DNA of 64,000 nucleotides from Candidatus Saccharimonadota bacterium. Its GTDB lineage: Bacteria; Patescibacteriota; Saccharimonadia; Saccharimonadales; Saccharimonadaceae. Shown in pieces: positions 16,775-25,980 of the stretch. How positions within the stretch are numbered: the first letter of the stretch is position 1; each line of letters opens with the position of its first letter. The stretch lies in contig QJZZ01000001.1 in NCBI GenBank assembly GCA_003246575.1, positions 343,978 through 407,977 of the forward strand, in the 5' to 3' direction. The notes below the pieces were generated by a model, which ran no database searches, was not told the DNA's origin, and saw only the letters and a list, made by a program, of their open reading frames with translations. Both the position numbers and the translations under genes were made by a program.

Positions 16775-17061
16775 GCACATTAGCGGTATTGACTCGCAAA
16801 ATAGGTATGGAGTACGACCTATTTCGCCGAGTGGGAATCAAGCCAGCTGATGCGCCTACCTTGAAATGTCGTACGGATGCCGAACAAACGTTTTTAAAAT
16901 AGTAATTAATAAAATGGTCGACACGCGCATCCTGTTCACAACAACAAACAGTGAAGAAAGACAGAGTACGGTAGCAGTCCCGCAGCAATGCGAGCGACGG
17001 GAGAACTATTATTCGTGGCACACAACCCACGACGGGGTCGACAAAATCACTTACACACCGA
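16775..17061 (+). ncRNA. Structured 5' leader of the LysM-CHAP gene, class unknown
   Basis: This 347-nt gap has no credible gene. It holds two foldable modules. Module 1: ACTCG (16792-16796) pairs with CGAGT (16828-16832) around an inner stem AAATAGGT/ACCTATTT (16799-16806 with 16817-16824). Module 2: GTCGAC at 16917-16922 and 17037-17042 can close a multiloop of three hairpins: CTGTT/AACAG (16932-16951), TCCCG/CGGGA (16978-17002) and CGTGG/CCACG (17014-17031). No ribosome site precedes the TTG start. I could not match it to ydaO (c-di-AMP), c-di-GMP or cobalamin riboswitch consensus sequences, though wall-hydrolase genes are common targets of such switches. Confidence 0.45.
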
Positions 17062-18162
17062 TTGCGTCGAAACAAACTGAAAATTAGCTCATTTGCGGGG
17101 TATATCGGGGTCTTTTTCCTGGTTATCGCGCTTGTTTCTATCGGGTATCAACCACCCGAACAAATTAAGGCCGCAGCGAGTGCAGTATCTACAAATACCG
17201 TAGCGAGCGACGCTGTAGATCAACAGGCAATTTCTGTTGATGACCTGGTGGCGACGCAGGTTGCAACTACTATTGCGCAGTCTGCCGATCTTCCAGTTGC
17301 AAGTAACGTTGCCAACCTCTCTCAATCAATTGCGGCCGAAAGCGTTCTTGTACAGAATGACAGCAATATTGTTGCTAAACCACAAGTTGTCCAGGCCTCT
17401 GCAGATACGCGTCAAATCGTTACGTATACGGCCGTGGCGGGTGACACAGTCGAATCGATTGCGCAAAAGTATGGCCTAACGGCACAGACGGTTAAGTGGG
17501 CCAATAATTTGATGTCTGATGCTATTGAGCCAGGTAAGCAGCTAAAGATTCTGCCAACTGATGGTATTTTATATAAAGTAAAATCCGGTGATACGATTGA
17601 GTCGATAGCCAAGAAATATAACGCGAATACTGATCAGATTCGTACCTACAACGATCTCGACCTCAGTGACCTGAATGTCGGTAGTGAAATCGTGGTGCCG
17701 CAGGGCGAGCTTCCTGAACAGGAGCGCCCTGGCTACGTTGCACCTGTGACGACGTATTACTCGACAATTGGTAATTACAGTGGTGGGTACAGTACGTCAA
17801 ACACCTACGGCCAAACATCGGGTAACAGGTATGGCTTCGGTCAGTGTACTTGGTACGCCTACGAACGACGGCTGCAGCTCGGTAGGCCGGTCGGTGGCAT
17901 GTGGGGGAATGCACGTTCATGGGCAAGCTATGCAGCAAATGCGGGTTATCAAGTGAACGGTACGCCTGCTGTCGGTACGGTCATGCAAAATGGCGGTGGC
18001 TGGTACGGTCACGTGGCAATCGTCGAATCGGTTAATCCTGGTGTTTCGATCACGATTAGTGAAATGAATGCTCGTCGCTTCGGCGGTGGCTTCAACCGAA
18101 TTGGCCGCGGTGAAATATCGTGGGCTGAAGCTACGAGCGGTATGTACCGCTACATCTACTAG
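17062..18162 (+). CDS. LysM-CHAP cell-wall hydrolase, exported
   Basis: 366 residues from a TTG start; no ATG or GTG in frame between the upstream TAG (16972) and the membrane segment. A short basic N-terminus and a membrane or signal segment (about 12-32) are followed by a disordered region and two LysM repeats (about 113-160 and 168-212; TYTAVAGDTVESIAQKYGLT, YKVKSGDTIESIAKKYNANT) that bind glycan. The C-terminal ~115 residues are a CHAP amidase/endopeptidase: YGFGQCTWYAYERR with the catalytic Cys, GHVAIVESV with the His, and ITISEMN. Likely cuts stem peptides or cross-bridges, in self or host wall. Confidence 0.88.
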   Translation: MRRNKLKISSFAGYIGVFFLVIALVSIGYQPPEQIKAAASAVSTNTVASDAVDQQAISVDDLVATQVATTIAQSADLPVASNVANLSQSIAAESVLVQNDSNIVAKPQVVQASADTRQIVTYTAVAGDTVESIAQKYGLTAQTVKWANNLMSDAIEPGKQLKILPTDGILYKVKSGDTIESIAKKYNANTDQIRTYNDLDLSDLNVGSEIVVPQGELPEQERPGYVAPVTTYYSTIGNYSGGYSTSNTYGQTSGNRYGFGQCTWYAYERRLQLGRPVGGMWGNARSWASYAANAGYQVNGTPAVGTVMQNGGGWYGHVAIVESVNPGVSITISEMNARRFGGGFNRIGRGEISWAEATSGMYRYIY

Positions 18163-18175
18163 TCGATTAAAATGA

Positions 18176-19519
<1,344 letters not shown>

Positions 19520-19536
19520 AGTTATCGGCGATTTGA

Positions 19537-19542
19537 TACACT
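19537..19542 (+). promoter_or_regulatory. -10 box TACACT for sbcB
   Basis: TACACT 6 nt before the sbcB ATG at 19549; leaderless configuration. Confidence 0.5.
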
Positions 19543-19548
19543 AGGTGT

Positions 19549-20970
19549 ATGTCGCAAACACTTTTCTTTTATGACCTCGAAACGAGCGGCCTAAATGGAC
19601 GCGATGATCGTATCATGCAATTTGCCGGTCAGCGAACTGACATGGATCTCAATCCTATCGGTGAGCCATATAATTTGCTCGTTGCAGTCAATGACGATAC
19701 GCTGCCGAATCCTTATGCGCTGATGATTACTGGCGTGACGCCGCAAAAGACAGTTGACGAAGGTTATACCGAGGCGCAGTTCGCTCGCATCTTCATGGAT
19801 GAAATTGCTACACCGGATACGACTATTGTCGGATACAATAACGTTCGGTTCGACGACGAATTTATACGAGCGCTATTGTGGCGCACGTACTTTGACCCAT
19901 ACGAATGGAGCTATAGTGAAGGACGTAGTCGCTGGGATCTACTTGATGCCGTGCGTATGACGCGCGCACTGCGTCCCGAGGGAATTGAATGGCCTATTGT
20001 TGATGGCAGAGCATCGAATCGCCTCGAAGAGTTGTCGAAAGCGAATGGTATTGAGCATCTTAGTGCTCACGATGCGTTGAGTGACGTCGAGGCATTGATT
20101 GGTGTTGCAAAATTGATCAAAGAAAAACAGCCCGAGCTGTACGACTACTTATATAAGATGCGCGACAAAAACGCCGTCAAACAACTCGTTCACCTTGAAG
20201 ATCCAAAACCGTTTGTGTACACCAGCGGACGCTATACGGCCGAATTCGACAAAACGACTGTTGTCGTACCGATTGCCGCAGCCGAATACGGCAACGTCTA
20301 TGTGTACGATCTTCGTATTGATCCGTCCGACTGGGTAGGCAAGACGGCCGAAGAACTCGAGGCGATTCAGGCGGTACCCTACAAAGAACGAGACGAGTCG
20401 TACATAGCCATCCCCGTGAAGAAGCTGCAATTCAATAGAGTTCCCGCGGTCGCTCCGCTTGGTGTGTTAGAGCAAAAAGATGGCTGGTCTACGCTTGGGC
20501 TCGATGCGGCGACTATTCGGGAGCGTCAGTCACTCCTTCGATCGCACCCTGAGTTTACTGAGCGAATTGGAGCCTTGTTATCCAAGAGGCCAGAGTATCC
20601 TCCACTGCCAGACGCAGAAAACAAGCTTTATGATGGATTCATAGACAATCGAGACAAGTTGCGTATGGAAGCGGTGCGCAATGCAACCGACGAAGAGCTG
20701 AAGCGACTCGATCCGAAATTCCAAGATCAACGGCTCACACAGATGCTGCCGCGCTACAAAGCATATAATTTTCCGCGCAGTTTACAGGACGATGAGCGTG
20801 TAGCCTACGAAGCATATCGTAGTGCACGACTTGCTCGCCAAGCTCCTGGGTTTATGAAAGATATGCAACAAATCGCGTCGAAACAGGATCTGACGGATCA
20901 TCAGCAGTTCATACTTGAAGAGCTGAAGCTCTGGTACGAGGCGGTACTACCGTCTGTAGATTACGACTGA
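19549..20970 (+). CDS. sbcB: Exodeoxyribonuclease I (SbcB)
   Basis: 473-residue 3'-5' single-strand DNA exonuclease of the DEDDh class. The first motif is FFYDLETSG with the catalytic Asp and Glu, the second is YNNVRFDDEFIRALLWRTYF, and the third is LSAHDALSDVEALIGVAK. The family-specific QFAGQRTDMDLNPIGEPYN follows motif I. The SH3-like and C-terminal helical regions characteristic of ExoI are present and length equals that of E. coli SbcB. Its 3' end overlaps the convergent membrane gene by 10 nt. Confidence 0.92.
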   Translation: MSQTLFFYDLETSGLNGRDDRIMQFAGQRTDMDLNPIGEPYNLLVAVNDDTLPNPYALMITGVTPQKTVDEGYTEAQFARIFMDEIATPDTTIVGYNNVRFDDEFIRALLWRTYFDPYEWSYSEGRSRWDLLDAVRMTRALRPEGIEWPIVDGRASNRLEELSKANGIEHLSAHDALSDVEALIGVAKLIKEKQPELYDYLYKMRDKNAVKQLVHLEDPKPFVYTSGRYTAEFDKTTVVVPIAAAEYGNVYVYDLRIDPSDWVGKTAEELEAIQAVPYKERDESYIAIPVKKLQFNRVPAVAPLGVLEQKDGWSTLGLDAATIRERQSLLRSHPEFTERIGALLSKRPEYPPLPDAENKLYDGFIDNRDKLRMEAVRNATDEELKRLDPKFQDQRLTQMLPRYKAYNFPRSLQDDERVAYEAYRSARLARQAPGFMKDMQQIASKQDLTDHQQFILEELKLWYEAVLPSVDYD

Positions 20971-21275
20971 GCTGCAGCTCGTGCGTAGCGGCGACGGGGG
21001 AGCTGTGGACGCTTCTTATGAATACGTAGTTTGCCAGGCTGTTCTCGTAGGTAGCGAACGCTGCTGCTGCCTAGTCCAGACAGGACGATGCCAGCGATGA
21101 CACCCCAAAGAATGAGCATCGTTTCGGGTGATAGCGTATAGCTCGTACCTGGTACGACACCCATTAGTAGGAATAATATTAGTGATGAGATGACACCCGA
21201 AGAGATAACTGCACCAATGCCAAGTACGCTGATGATAGCGATAATGACAGATGCGCGGTAGTCTGAGGCTTTCAT
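20961..21275 (-). CDS. Small two-helix membrane protein of unknown function
   Basis: 104 residues. Three hydrophobic stretches are seen: about 8-28, 30-42 and 52-70, likely two or three membrane spans. The cytosolic tail is strongly basic (REQPGKLRIHKKRPQLPRRR). No family is recognised. Its last codons overlap the 3' end of sbcB (convergent). The -10-like TATATT (reverse strand, 21285-21290) lies 9 nt before its ATG. Confidence 0.7.
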   Translation of the reverse strand: MKASDYRASVIIAIISVLGIGAVISSGVISSLILFLLMGVVPGTSYTLSPETMLILWGVIAGIVLSGLGSSSVRYLREQPGKLRIHKKRPQLPRRRYARAAAQS

Positions 21276-21284
21276 AATTTAAAC

Positions 21285-21290
21285 AATATA
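21285..21290 (-). promoter_or_regulatory. Possible -10 box TATATT for the small membrane protein
   Basis: Reverse-strand TATATT, 9 nt before the ATG at 21275. Confidence 0.45.
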
Positions 21291-21365
21291 GTAGACTAGT
21301 ATGCAACAAAGTGCAAACATAAACATAATCAGAGCACGTATCTAGAAAAATAGCACAAAAAGTGG

Positions 21366-21371
21366 TATACT
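21366..21371 (+). promoter_or_regulatory. -10 box TATACT for uvrA
   Basis: TATACT 8 nt before the ATG at 21380. It excludes the GTG at 21362 as the start. Confidence 0.72.
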
Positions 21372-21379
21372 TTTCACCA

Positions 21380-24193
21380 ATGTCTGAGTCAATACGCGTA
21401 CGTGGAGCTAGGGAACATAACCTTAAGGGTGTCGATGTCGACATCCCACGTGACAAACTTGTTGTCATTACTGGTTTGAGTGGCTCGGGAAAGTCGAGCC
21501 TTGCGTTCGACACTATCTACGCCGAAGGGCAACGACGGTACGTCGAGAGCCTGTCGAGCTACGCGCGCCAGTTCCTTGGTATCATGGATAAACCTGATGT
21601 CGATACAATCGAAGGTCTTAGCCCCGCAATCTCTATTGACCAAAAATCGACCAGTCGTAATCCGCGCAGTACGGTCGCAACGGTTACCGAGATTTATGAT
21701 TATCTTCGTCTCTTGTTTGCGCGCATTGGTGTGCCGCACTGTCCTGTGTGCGGAAAGGCAGTTCACCGCCGTACACCGCAGGTGATCATCGATGAAATTA
21801 TGAAGCTTGGCGACGGCAAGCGCCTGATGCTCCTTGCGCCGATTGTCCAGGCGAAAAAAGGTGAATTCCAGCATATTCCTGAACGCTATTCGCGACTTGG
21901 GTTTGCTCGTGCGCGCGTGGACGGTGTCGTGTATTCACTCGATGAATTCCCCGAGCTACAAAAGAGCTACAAGCACGATATCGATATCGTTGTAGACCGT
22001 GTTGTGCTCGCGGCCGAAGTGGTCAGTCGTGTAACACAGTCAGTTGAACAAGCACTTGATCTTGCCGAAGGCACGGTGCACGTCCTTGATGTTGATTCAG
22101 AAGAAACACATGTATTCAGTCAGCGATATGCGTGTGTCGATCATCCAAACGCTGAGATTCCTGAGCTTGAGCCGCGAATCTTCAGTTTTAACTCACCACA
22201 GGGTGCCTGTCCCGTGTGTACGGGCCTCGGTAACCGCCTCGAAGTTGATCCAGAACTTGTCTTCAATCCGAATTTGACGATCGCCGAGGGCGCTATTCGA
22301 CCATATAACCGCGTCAACTCTGACATGTGGTACGTTAAGCGGCTTGAGGCTGTTGGTGAAGCGCATGGATTCGATCTTCGCACACCTGTTCGTGATATGA
22401 GCGACGACGCAAAGCAGAAGATTTTATATGGAACCGGCGATCAGAAATATCGTGTGCAGCTTGGAACAGGCCGTCACTACGATTCTACCTATGAAGGTGT
22501 GATTCCGAACCTCGAACGTCGGCACAAGGAAACCGATAGCGACTTTATGCGCAAAGATATCGAGCGCTTCATGCGTGAACGCAAGTGCCATGAATGTAAT
22601 GGTGCTCGGCTTAAACCTGCCGTGCTTGCGGTCACGGTTCATGGTATGAGTATCATGGATATTTCTGATCTCAGTGTTGAAGCAGCGCTCGACATGTTTT
22701 TGCATCAGATCAAGCTCGAAGGCGATGAACTATTGATCGGTCAGCCAATTTTCAAAGAAATTACTGAACGACTGGGATTCATGAATAATGTCGGTCTGAA
22801 TTACCTCGAGTTGGGGCGTGCAGCAAACACATTGAGTGGTGGTGAAGCGCAGCGCATTCGTCTTGCGACGCAAATCGGCTCAGGATTACAGGGTGTACTG
22901 TATGTGCTCGACGAGCCATCAATCGGACTTCATCAACGTGACAATGACAGGCTTATCGCGACCCTGAAGCATCTCCGTGATCTTGGCAATACAGTGCTTG
23001 TCGTCGAACATGATGAAGATACCATCCGTGCCAGCGATTATCTTGTTGACGTCGGACCTGGCGCAGGTGTTCATGGTGGTAATATCGTCGCGCAGGGCAC
23101 GCCAGACGAAGTAGCCGCAAACACGAACAGTATCACCGGCGACTATTTGTCTGGACGCCAATCAATCCCTGTGCCGAATAAACGACGAACACCGAAGAAA
23201 GATCAAGAGCTTATCATCCGTGGTGCGCGCGAAAACAACCTCAAAAATATCGATGTGAAATTTCCGCTTGGTGTCCTGACAGTCGTTAGTGGTGTCTCCG
23301 GTAGCGGCAAGTCGACGCTGATCAACGATATCCTTGCCAAAGAGCTGTCTGCGCGCTTGCATCGTGCACAGGAGGTGCCGGGTGCGCACGAAAACATCGA
23401 AGGTATCAAGCACCTCGACAAAGCAATTATTATCGACCAGTCAGCGATTGGCCGTACGCCACGCTCAAATCCTGCAACATACACGGGCGTCTTCACGCAG
23501 ATTCGCGAACTGTTCGCGAACACTCCTGAATCGAATATCCGTGGGTACAAGGCGGGGCGCTTCAGCTTTAATGTCAAGGGCGGACGCTGTGAAAACTGTC
23601 AAGGTGACGGGGTAATCAAAATCGAGATGCACTTCTTGCCTGATGTGTACGTGACCTGTGATGAATGTCATGGTAAGCGGTATAACCGTGAAGCACTTGA
23701 GATTAAGTACAAAGAAAAAACCATCAGCGACGTCCTCGATATGACCGTAGAGCAAGCAGCGCAATTCTTCGCAAATATTCCGGCGATTGCACGCAAGCTC
23801 GACACACTGGTTGATGTTGGCCTTGGGTACATTACACTCGGTCAGCCTGCAACGACCTTCTCTGGCGGAGAGGCGCAGCGCATCAAGCTCGCCAGCGAGC
23901 TCAGTCGCCGCTCAACAGGCAAAACACTGTATATTCTCGATGAACCAACCACAGGGCTGCACTCTGCTGACGTCAAGCGCCTACTCGCGATCCTCAATCA
24001 GTTAGTGGAGGGTGGCAACTCGATGATTATCATCGAGCACAATCTCGACGTCGTGAAATCTGCCGATTATCTCATCGACATGGGCCCGGAAGGTGGATTG
24101 AACGGTGGTCAAGTCGTTGCTGAGGGTACGCCTGAGCAAGTTGCTCGTAGTGCCAACAGCCACACTGGTCGATATCTCAAAGACATTTTGTAA
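21380..24193 (+). CDS. uvrA: Excinuclease ABC subunit A (UvrA)
   Basis: 937-residue damage-recognition ATPase of nucleotide excision repair. It has two ABC cassettes: Walker [15 protein letters not shown] (near 35) and [14 protein letters not shown] (near 640), signatures [12 protein letters not shown] and [12 protein letters not shown], and Walker [11 protein letters not shown] and [10 protein letters not shown]. Zinc modules are visible as CPVC in the first half and CENC...CDEC in the second. Start [15 protein letters not shown] is typical. uvrC is also in the window (41 kb). Transcribed alone from a leaderless-type promoter. Confidence 0.98.
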   Translation: MSESIRVRGAREHNLKGVDVDIPRDKLVVITGLSGSGKSSLAFDTIYAEGQRRYVESLSSYARQFLGIMDKPDVDTIEGLSPAISIDQKSTSRNPRSTVATVTEIYDYLRLLFARIGVPHCPVCGKAVHRRTPQVIIDEIMKLGDGKRLMLLAPIVQAKKGEFQHIPERYSRLGFARARVDGVVYSLDEFPELQKSYKHDIDIVVDRVVLAAEVVSRVTQSVEQALDLAEGTVHVLDVDSEETHVFSQRYACVDHPNAEIPELEPRIFSFNSPQGACPVCTGLGNRLEVDPELVFNPNLTIAEGAIRPYNRVNSDMWYVKRLEAVGEAHGFDLRTPVRDMSDDAKQKILYGTGDQKYRVQLGTGRHYDSTYEGVIPNLERRHKETDSDFMRKDIERFMRERKCHECNGARLKPAVLAVTVHGMSIMDISDLSVEAALDMFLHQIKLEGDELLIGQPIFKEITERLGFMNNVGLNYLELGRAANTLSGGEAQRIRLATQIGSGLQGVLYVLDEPSIGLHQRDNDRLIATLKHLRDLGNTVLVVEHDEDTIRASDYLVDVGPGAGVHGGNIVAQGTPDEVAANTNSITGDYLSGRQSIPVPNKRRTPKKDQELIIRGARENNLKNIDVKFPLGVLTVVSGVSGSGKSTLINDILAKELSARLHRAQEVPGAHENIEGIKHLDKAIIIDQSAIGRTPRSNPATYTGVFTQIRELFANTPESNIRGYKAGRFSFNVKGGRCENCQGDGVIKIEMHFLPDVYVTCDECHGKRYNREALEIKYKEKTISDVLDMTVEQAAQFFANIPAIARKLDTLVDVGLGYITLGQPATTFSGGEAQRIKLASELSRRSTGKTLYILDEPTTGLHSADVKRLLAILNQLVEGGNSMIIIEHNLDVVKSADYLIDMGPEGGLNGGQVVAEGTPEQVARSANSHTGRYLKDIL

Positions 24194-24200
24194 GTTGTAC

Positions 24201-24241
24201 GGACTCTGCCGGCGACGCGATGAAGCGCCGCCGGCAGAGCC
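24201..24241. terminator. G+C-rich hairpin between uvrA and the rRNA-mimic RNA
   Basis: Perfect 11-bp stem CTCTGCCGGCG/CGCCGGCAGAG (24204-24214 with 24229-24239), extendable by GG/CC. No T-run on either strand. It could end uvrA and the reverse-strand RNA. Confidence 0.6.
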
Positions 24242-24442
24242 GAGAGTTTCTCGACTACCTATTGTCTCGGCATATGTTGAAGCCGATATCGTCGGGCGTC
24301 TCCCTTCTGGCGGGAAACGCAGATTGTCGAAGGGAATCCGCAGGCGAGCGCTGGACCAGTGAGCTATTACGCGCTCTTGCAAGGGTGGTTACTTCTAATC
24401 CAACCTATCTGGTTGTCGATGTGCTCTGCCTGCAGGCTACCT
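24201..24442 (-). ncRNA. Stand-alone RNA mimicking the GTPase-associated centre of 23S rRNA
   Basis: The ~266-nt gap between uvrA and dedA has no credible gene. On the reverse strand, 24417 to 24351 reads like the L11-binding domain of 23S rRNA (roughly E. coli 1045-1112), including the near-invariant GCGTAATAGCTCACTGGTC (24372-24354) and TTAGAAG. All helices can form: closing stem ACCAG/CTGGT (24413-24409 with 24359-24355), the helix-43 hairpin (24405-24387) and the helix-44 hairpin GAGC/GCTC (24376-24361). A TGCTATAAT -10 (24457-24449) lies upstream and an 11-bp G+C-rich hairpin (24239-24204) downstream. The remaining ~110 nt is not recognisable as rRNA. Ends are estimates. Confidence 0.75.
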
Positions 24443-24448
24443 GTCGGG

Positions 24449-24454
24449 ATTATA
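24449..24454 (-). promoter_or_regulatory. -10 box TATAAT (extended TGC) for the 23S-mimic RNA
   Basis: Reverse-strand TGCTATAAT immediately after the dedA stop codon (24460-24462). Predicted start site about 24442. Confidence 0.75.
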
Positions 24455-24459
24455 GCACA

Positions 24460-25128
24460 CTAGCGTTTTTCGCGTCGGAAGATGACACGGAGCTCGCGCA
24501 TGGTTCCATCCCAAAGTGCTTTGCGGCGACTTGGCTCGCGGAGCGCATGAAAGAGCATAGGGCTAATCGAAAGAAAGATGATGATCAGTGCCGCAACTTC
24601 GACATTGATTCCTGCGTCGTGAAGGATTTTTCCAGCGTAGTAGCCGAGATACGTGAAGCCGTACGTCCATGTGAAGGCGCCGATAATATTGAACGGCAAG
24701 AATTGTTTGTAGGTCATTTTGCTGACGCCGGCAACAATCGGGACGAACGTACGTACGATGGGAACGTAACAGGCAAGAGAAATGGCAAGCGGGCCGTGCT
24801 TGTCGTAGAACTCTTCAGTCCTGACGAGATTTTCCTTGCGGAAGAAACGACTGTTTTTGCGGTCAAATAGTTTACGCCCTACGCGCTTACCAAAGAGGTA
24901 GCCTGTACTTTGGCCAAGACTCGCGGACAAGAAGAGGAGGAAGGCAAACAAATGAATCGACATAGGAATTGGGCCTGGAAGGATACCTTGCTGAAACAGG
25001 AATCCGGCCGTGAATAGGAGGCTGTCTCCGGGAAACAGAAACCCAATCAGCAAACCTGATTCGGCAAAAATAACAAACATGATGGCGAAAACGCCGAGTC
25101 CAGTGATGAGGTTGAGGAGGCCTTCCAT
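24460..25128 (-). CDS. dedA: DedA-family membrane protein
   Basis: 222 residues with several membrane helices. The family signature is seen as ESGLLIGFLFPGDSLLFTAG near residue 25 and, after a basic loop (FGKRVGRKLFDRKNSRFFRK), FYDKHGPLAISLACYVPIVRTFVPIVAG, which carries the conserved Arg and Pro of the second half. DedA proteins act in membrane homeostasis, some as flippases for undecaprenyl phosphate or phospholipid. It is divergent from rplY. Confidence 0.92.
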   Translation of the reverse strand: MEGLLNLITGLGVFAIMFVIFAESGLLIGFLFPGDSLLFTAGFLFQQGILPGPIPMSIHLFAFLLFLSASLGQSTGYLFGKRVGRKLFDRKNSRFFRKENLVRTEEFYDKHGPLAISLACYVPIVRTFVPIVAGVSKMTYKQFLPFNIIGAFTWTYGFTYLGYYAGKILHDAGINVEVAALIIIFLSISPMLFHALREPSRRKALWDGTMRELRVIFRREKR

Positions 25129-25136
25129 TAAGCTCT

Positions 25137-25142
25137 ATTTTA
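25137..25142 (-). promoter_or_regulatory. -10 box TAAAAT (extended TGC) for dedA
   Basis: Reverse-strand TGCTAAAAT, 8 nt before the dedA ATG. It forms one arm of a 9-bp inverted repeat with the rplY -10 box. Confidence 0.72.
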
Positions 25143-25152
25143 GCAGATATGC

Positions 25153-25158
25153 TAAAAT
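25153..25158 (+). promoter_or_regulatory. -10 box TAAAAT (extended TGC) for rplY
   Basis: TGCTAAAAT at 25150-25158, the mirror image of the dedA box with 4 nt between. It gives a leader of about 50 nt. Confidence 0.7.
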
Positions 25159-25177
25159 TAGGGTACATACTAAGTAA

Positions 25178-25207
25178 CTCCGAAAAGGTATTCTTCGGGA
25201 AAAGGAG
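25178..25207 (+). promoter_or_regulatory. rplY leader hairpin and Shine-Dalgarno
   Basis: CCGAA (25180-25184) pairs with TTCGG (25194-25198); CTCC (25178-25181) could alternatively pair with the GGAG of the Shine-Dalgarno (25204-25207, AAGGAG, 7 nt before the ATG). Two exclusive pairings could tune L25 translation. Confidence 0.4.
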
Positions 25208-25214
25208 AAGAGAA

Positions 25215-25934
25215 ATGGGAGATAAAATTACCCTTAGTGTCAGCGAACGTGATGTTCATGGCAAGAAAGTTAGGAAGCTGCGTGCCGAAGGCTTAACACC
25301 TGGCGTTGTCTACGGAGCCGGAATGGATCCGCTCAATATCCAGGTTGCAGAAGGTGAGCTCAAGAAAGTTGTCGCCGCAGCTGGCAAGCACAGCCCGGTC
25401 CATCTGACCGGCAAAAAACGACGTATTGCAATGATCAAGGATGTCGAAATTGATCCAGTGCGAAACTCGATCCATCATGTATCATTCCACGCTGTACGCG
25501 CGGATCAACCTGTCGTCACCGAAGTCCCGGTTCACCTTGTCGGCATGGGCGAGTCCGTAGCTGAAAAGAATGGCTTGGTAATTTTGCAGGCGCTTGATCG
25601 CGTGCAGGTGAAGGCCTTGCCAATGGATCTGCCAGAAGCTGTCGAAATTTCCGTCGTAGAACTCGCAGAAGACGGACAGAAGCTCACACTTGCTGCCGCG
25701 GCGTTACCGGAAGGTGTTGAGTTCGTCGAGCATGATGATGGGCATCATGTAGATGACGAAGCCGAGAAGTCACATGTGACCGATCAGGTTGCTGCAACCG
25801 TCTGGGAACCGGGCGCTCTGGCTGCTGCAAATGAGGCGGCTGCTGGTAGTGCTGATGACGAGACCGAAGTTGAGAGCGAGCATGGCGAAGGAGAGCCTGC
25901 TGTGAACGACGAAGAGGCGACCAAAGAAGCTTAG
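25215..25934 (+). CDS. rplY: 50S ribosomal protein L25/TL5 (long, CTC form)
   Basis: 239 residues. The N-terminal L25 domain, which binds 5S rRNA, begins MGDKITLSVSERDVHGKKVR and contains GLTPGVVYGAGMD. The TL5/CTC-type C-terminal beta domain follows (about 95-180). The last ~50 residues are Ala/Glu-rich and acidic (ETEVESEHGEGEPAVNDEEA), probably disordered. The start is set by AAGGAG 7 nt upstream. One of few genes here with both a real leader and a strong Shine-Dalgarno. Confidence 0.95.
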   Translation: MGDKITLSVSERDVHGKKVRKLRAEGLTPGVVYGAGMDPLNIQVAEGELKKVVAAAGKHSPVHLTGKKRRIAMIKDVEIDPVRNSIHHVSFHAVRADQPVVTEVPVHLVGMGESVAEKNGLVILQALDRVQVKALPMDLPEAVEISVVELAEDGQKLTLAAAALPEGVEFVEHDDGHHVDDEAEKSHVTDQVAATVWEPGALAAANEAAAGSADDETEVESEHGEGEPAVNDEEATKEA

Positions 25935-25947
25935 GCAACGCAAACAT

Positions 25948-25980
25948 AAAATATGCCGCTCTCGGAGCGGCATATTTTTA
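25948..25980. terminator. Bidirectional intrinsic terminator between rplY and the ABC exporter
   Basis: A 14-bp stem AAAATATGCCGCTC/GAGCGGCATATTTT with a 3-nt loop and T-rich ends on both strands. It overlaps the final codon of the reverse-strand exporter. Confidence 0.88.

Noticed and set aside
16775-17061. c-di-AMP (ydaO), c-di-GMP or cobalamin riboswitch before the LysM-CHAP gene
   Set aside because: The expected conserved strings of these classes could not be found; kept only as a leader of unknown class.
24220-24870. Forward open frame of 216 codons over the dedA 3' part and the rRNA-like segment
   Set aside because: Shadow of dedA and of the RNA gene; its translation has no domain pattern and it has no promoter or ribosome site.
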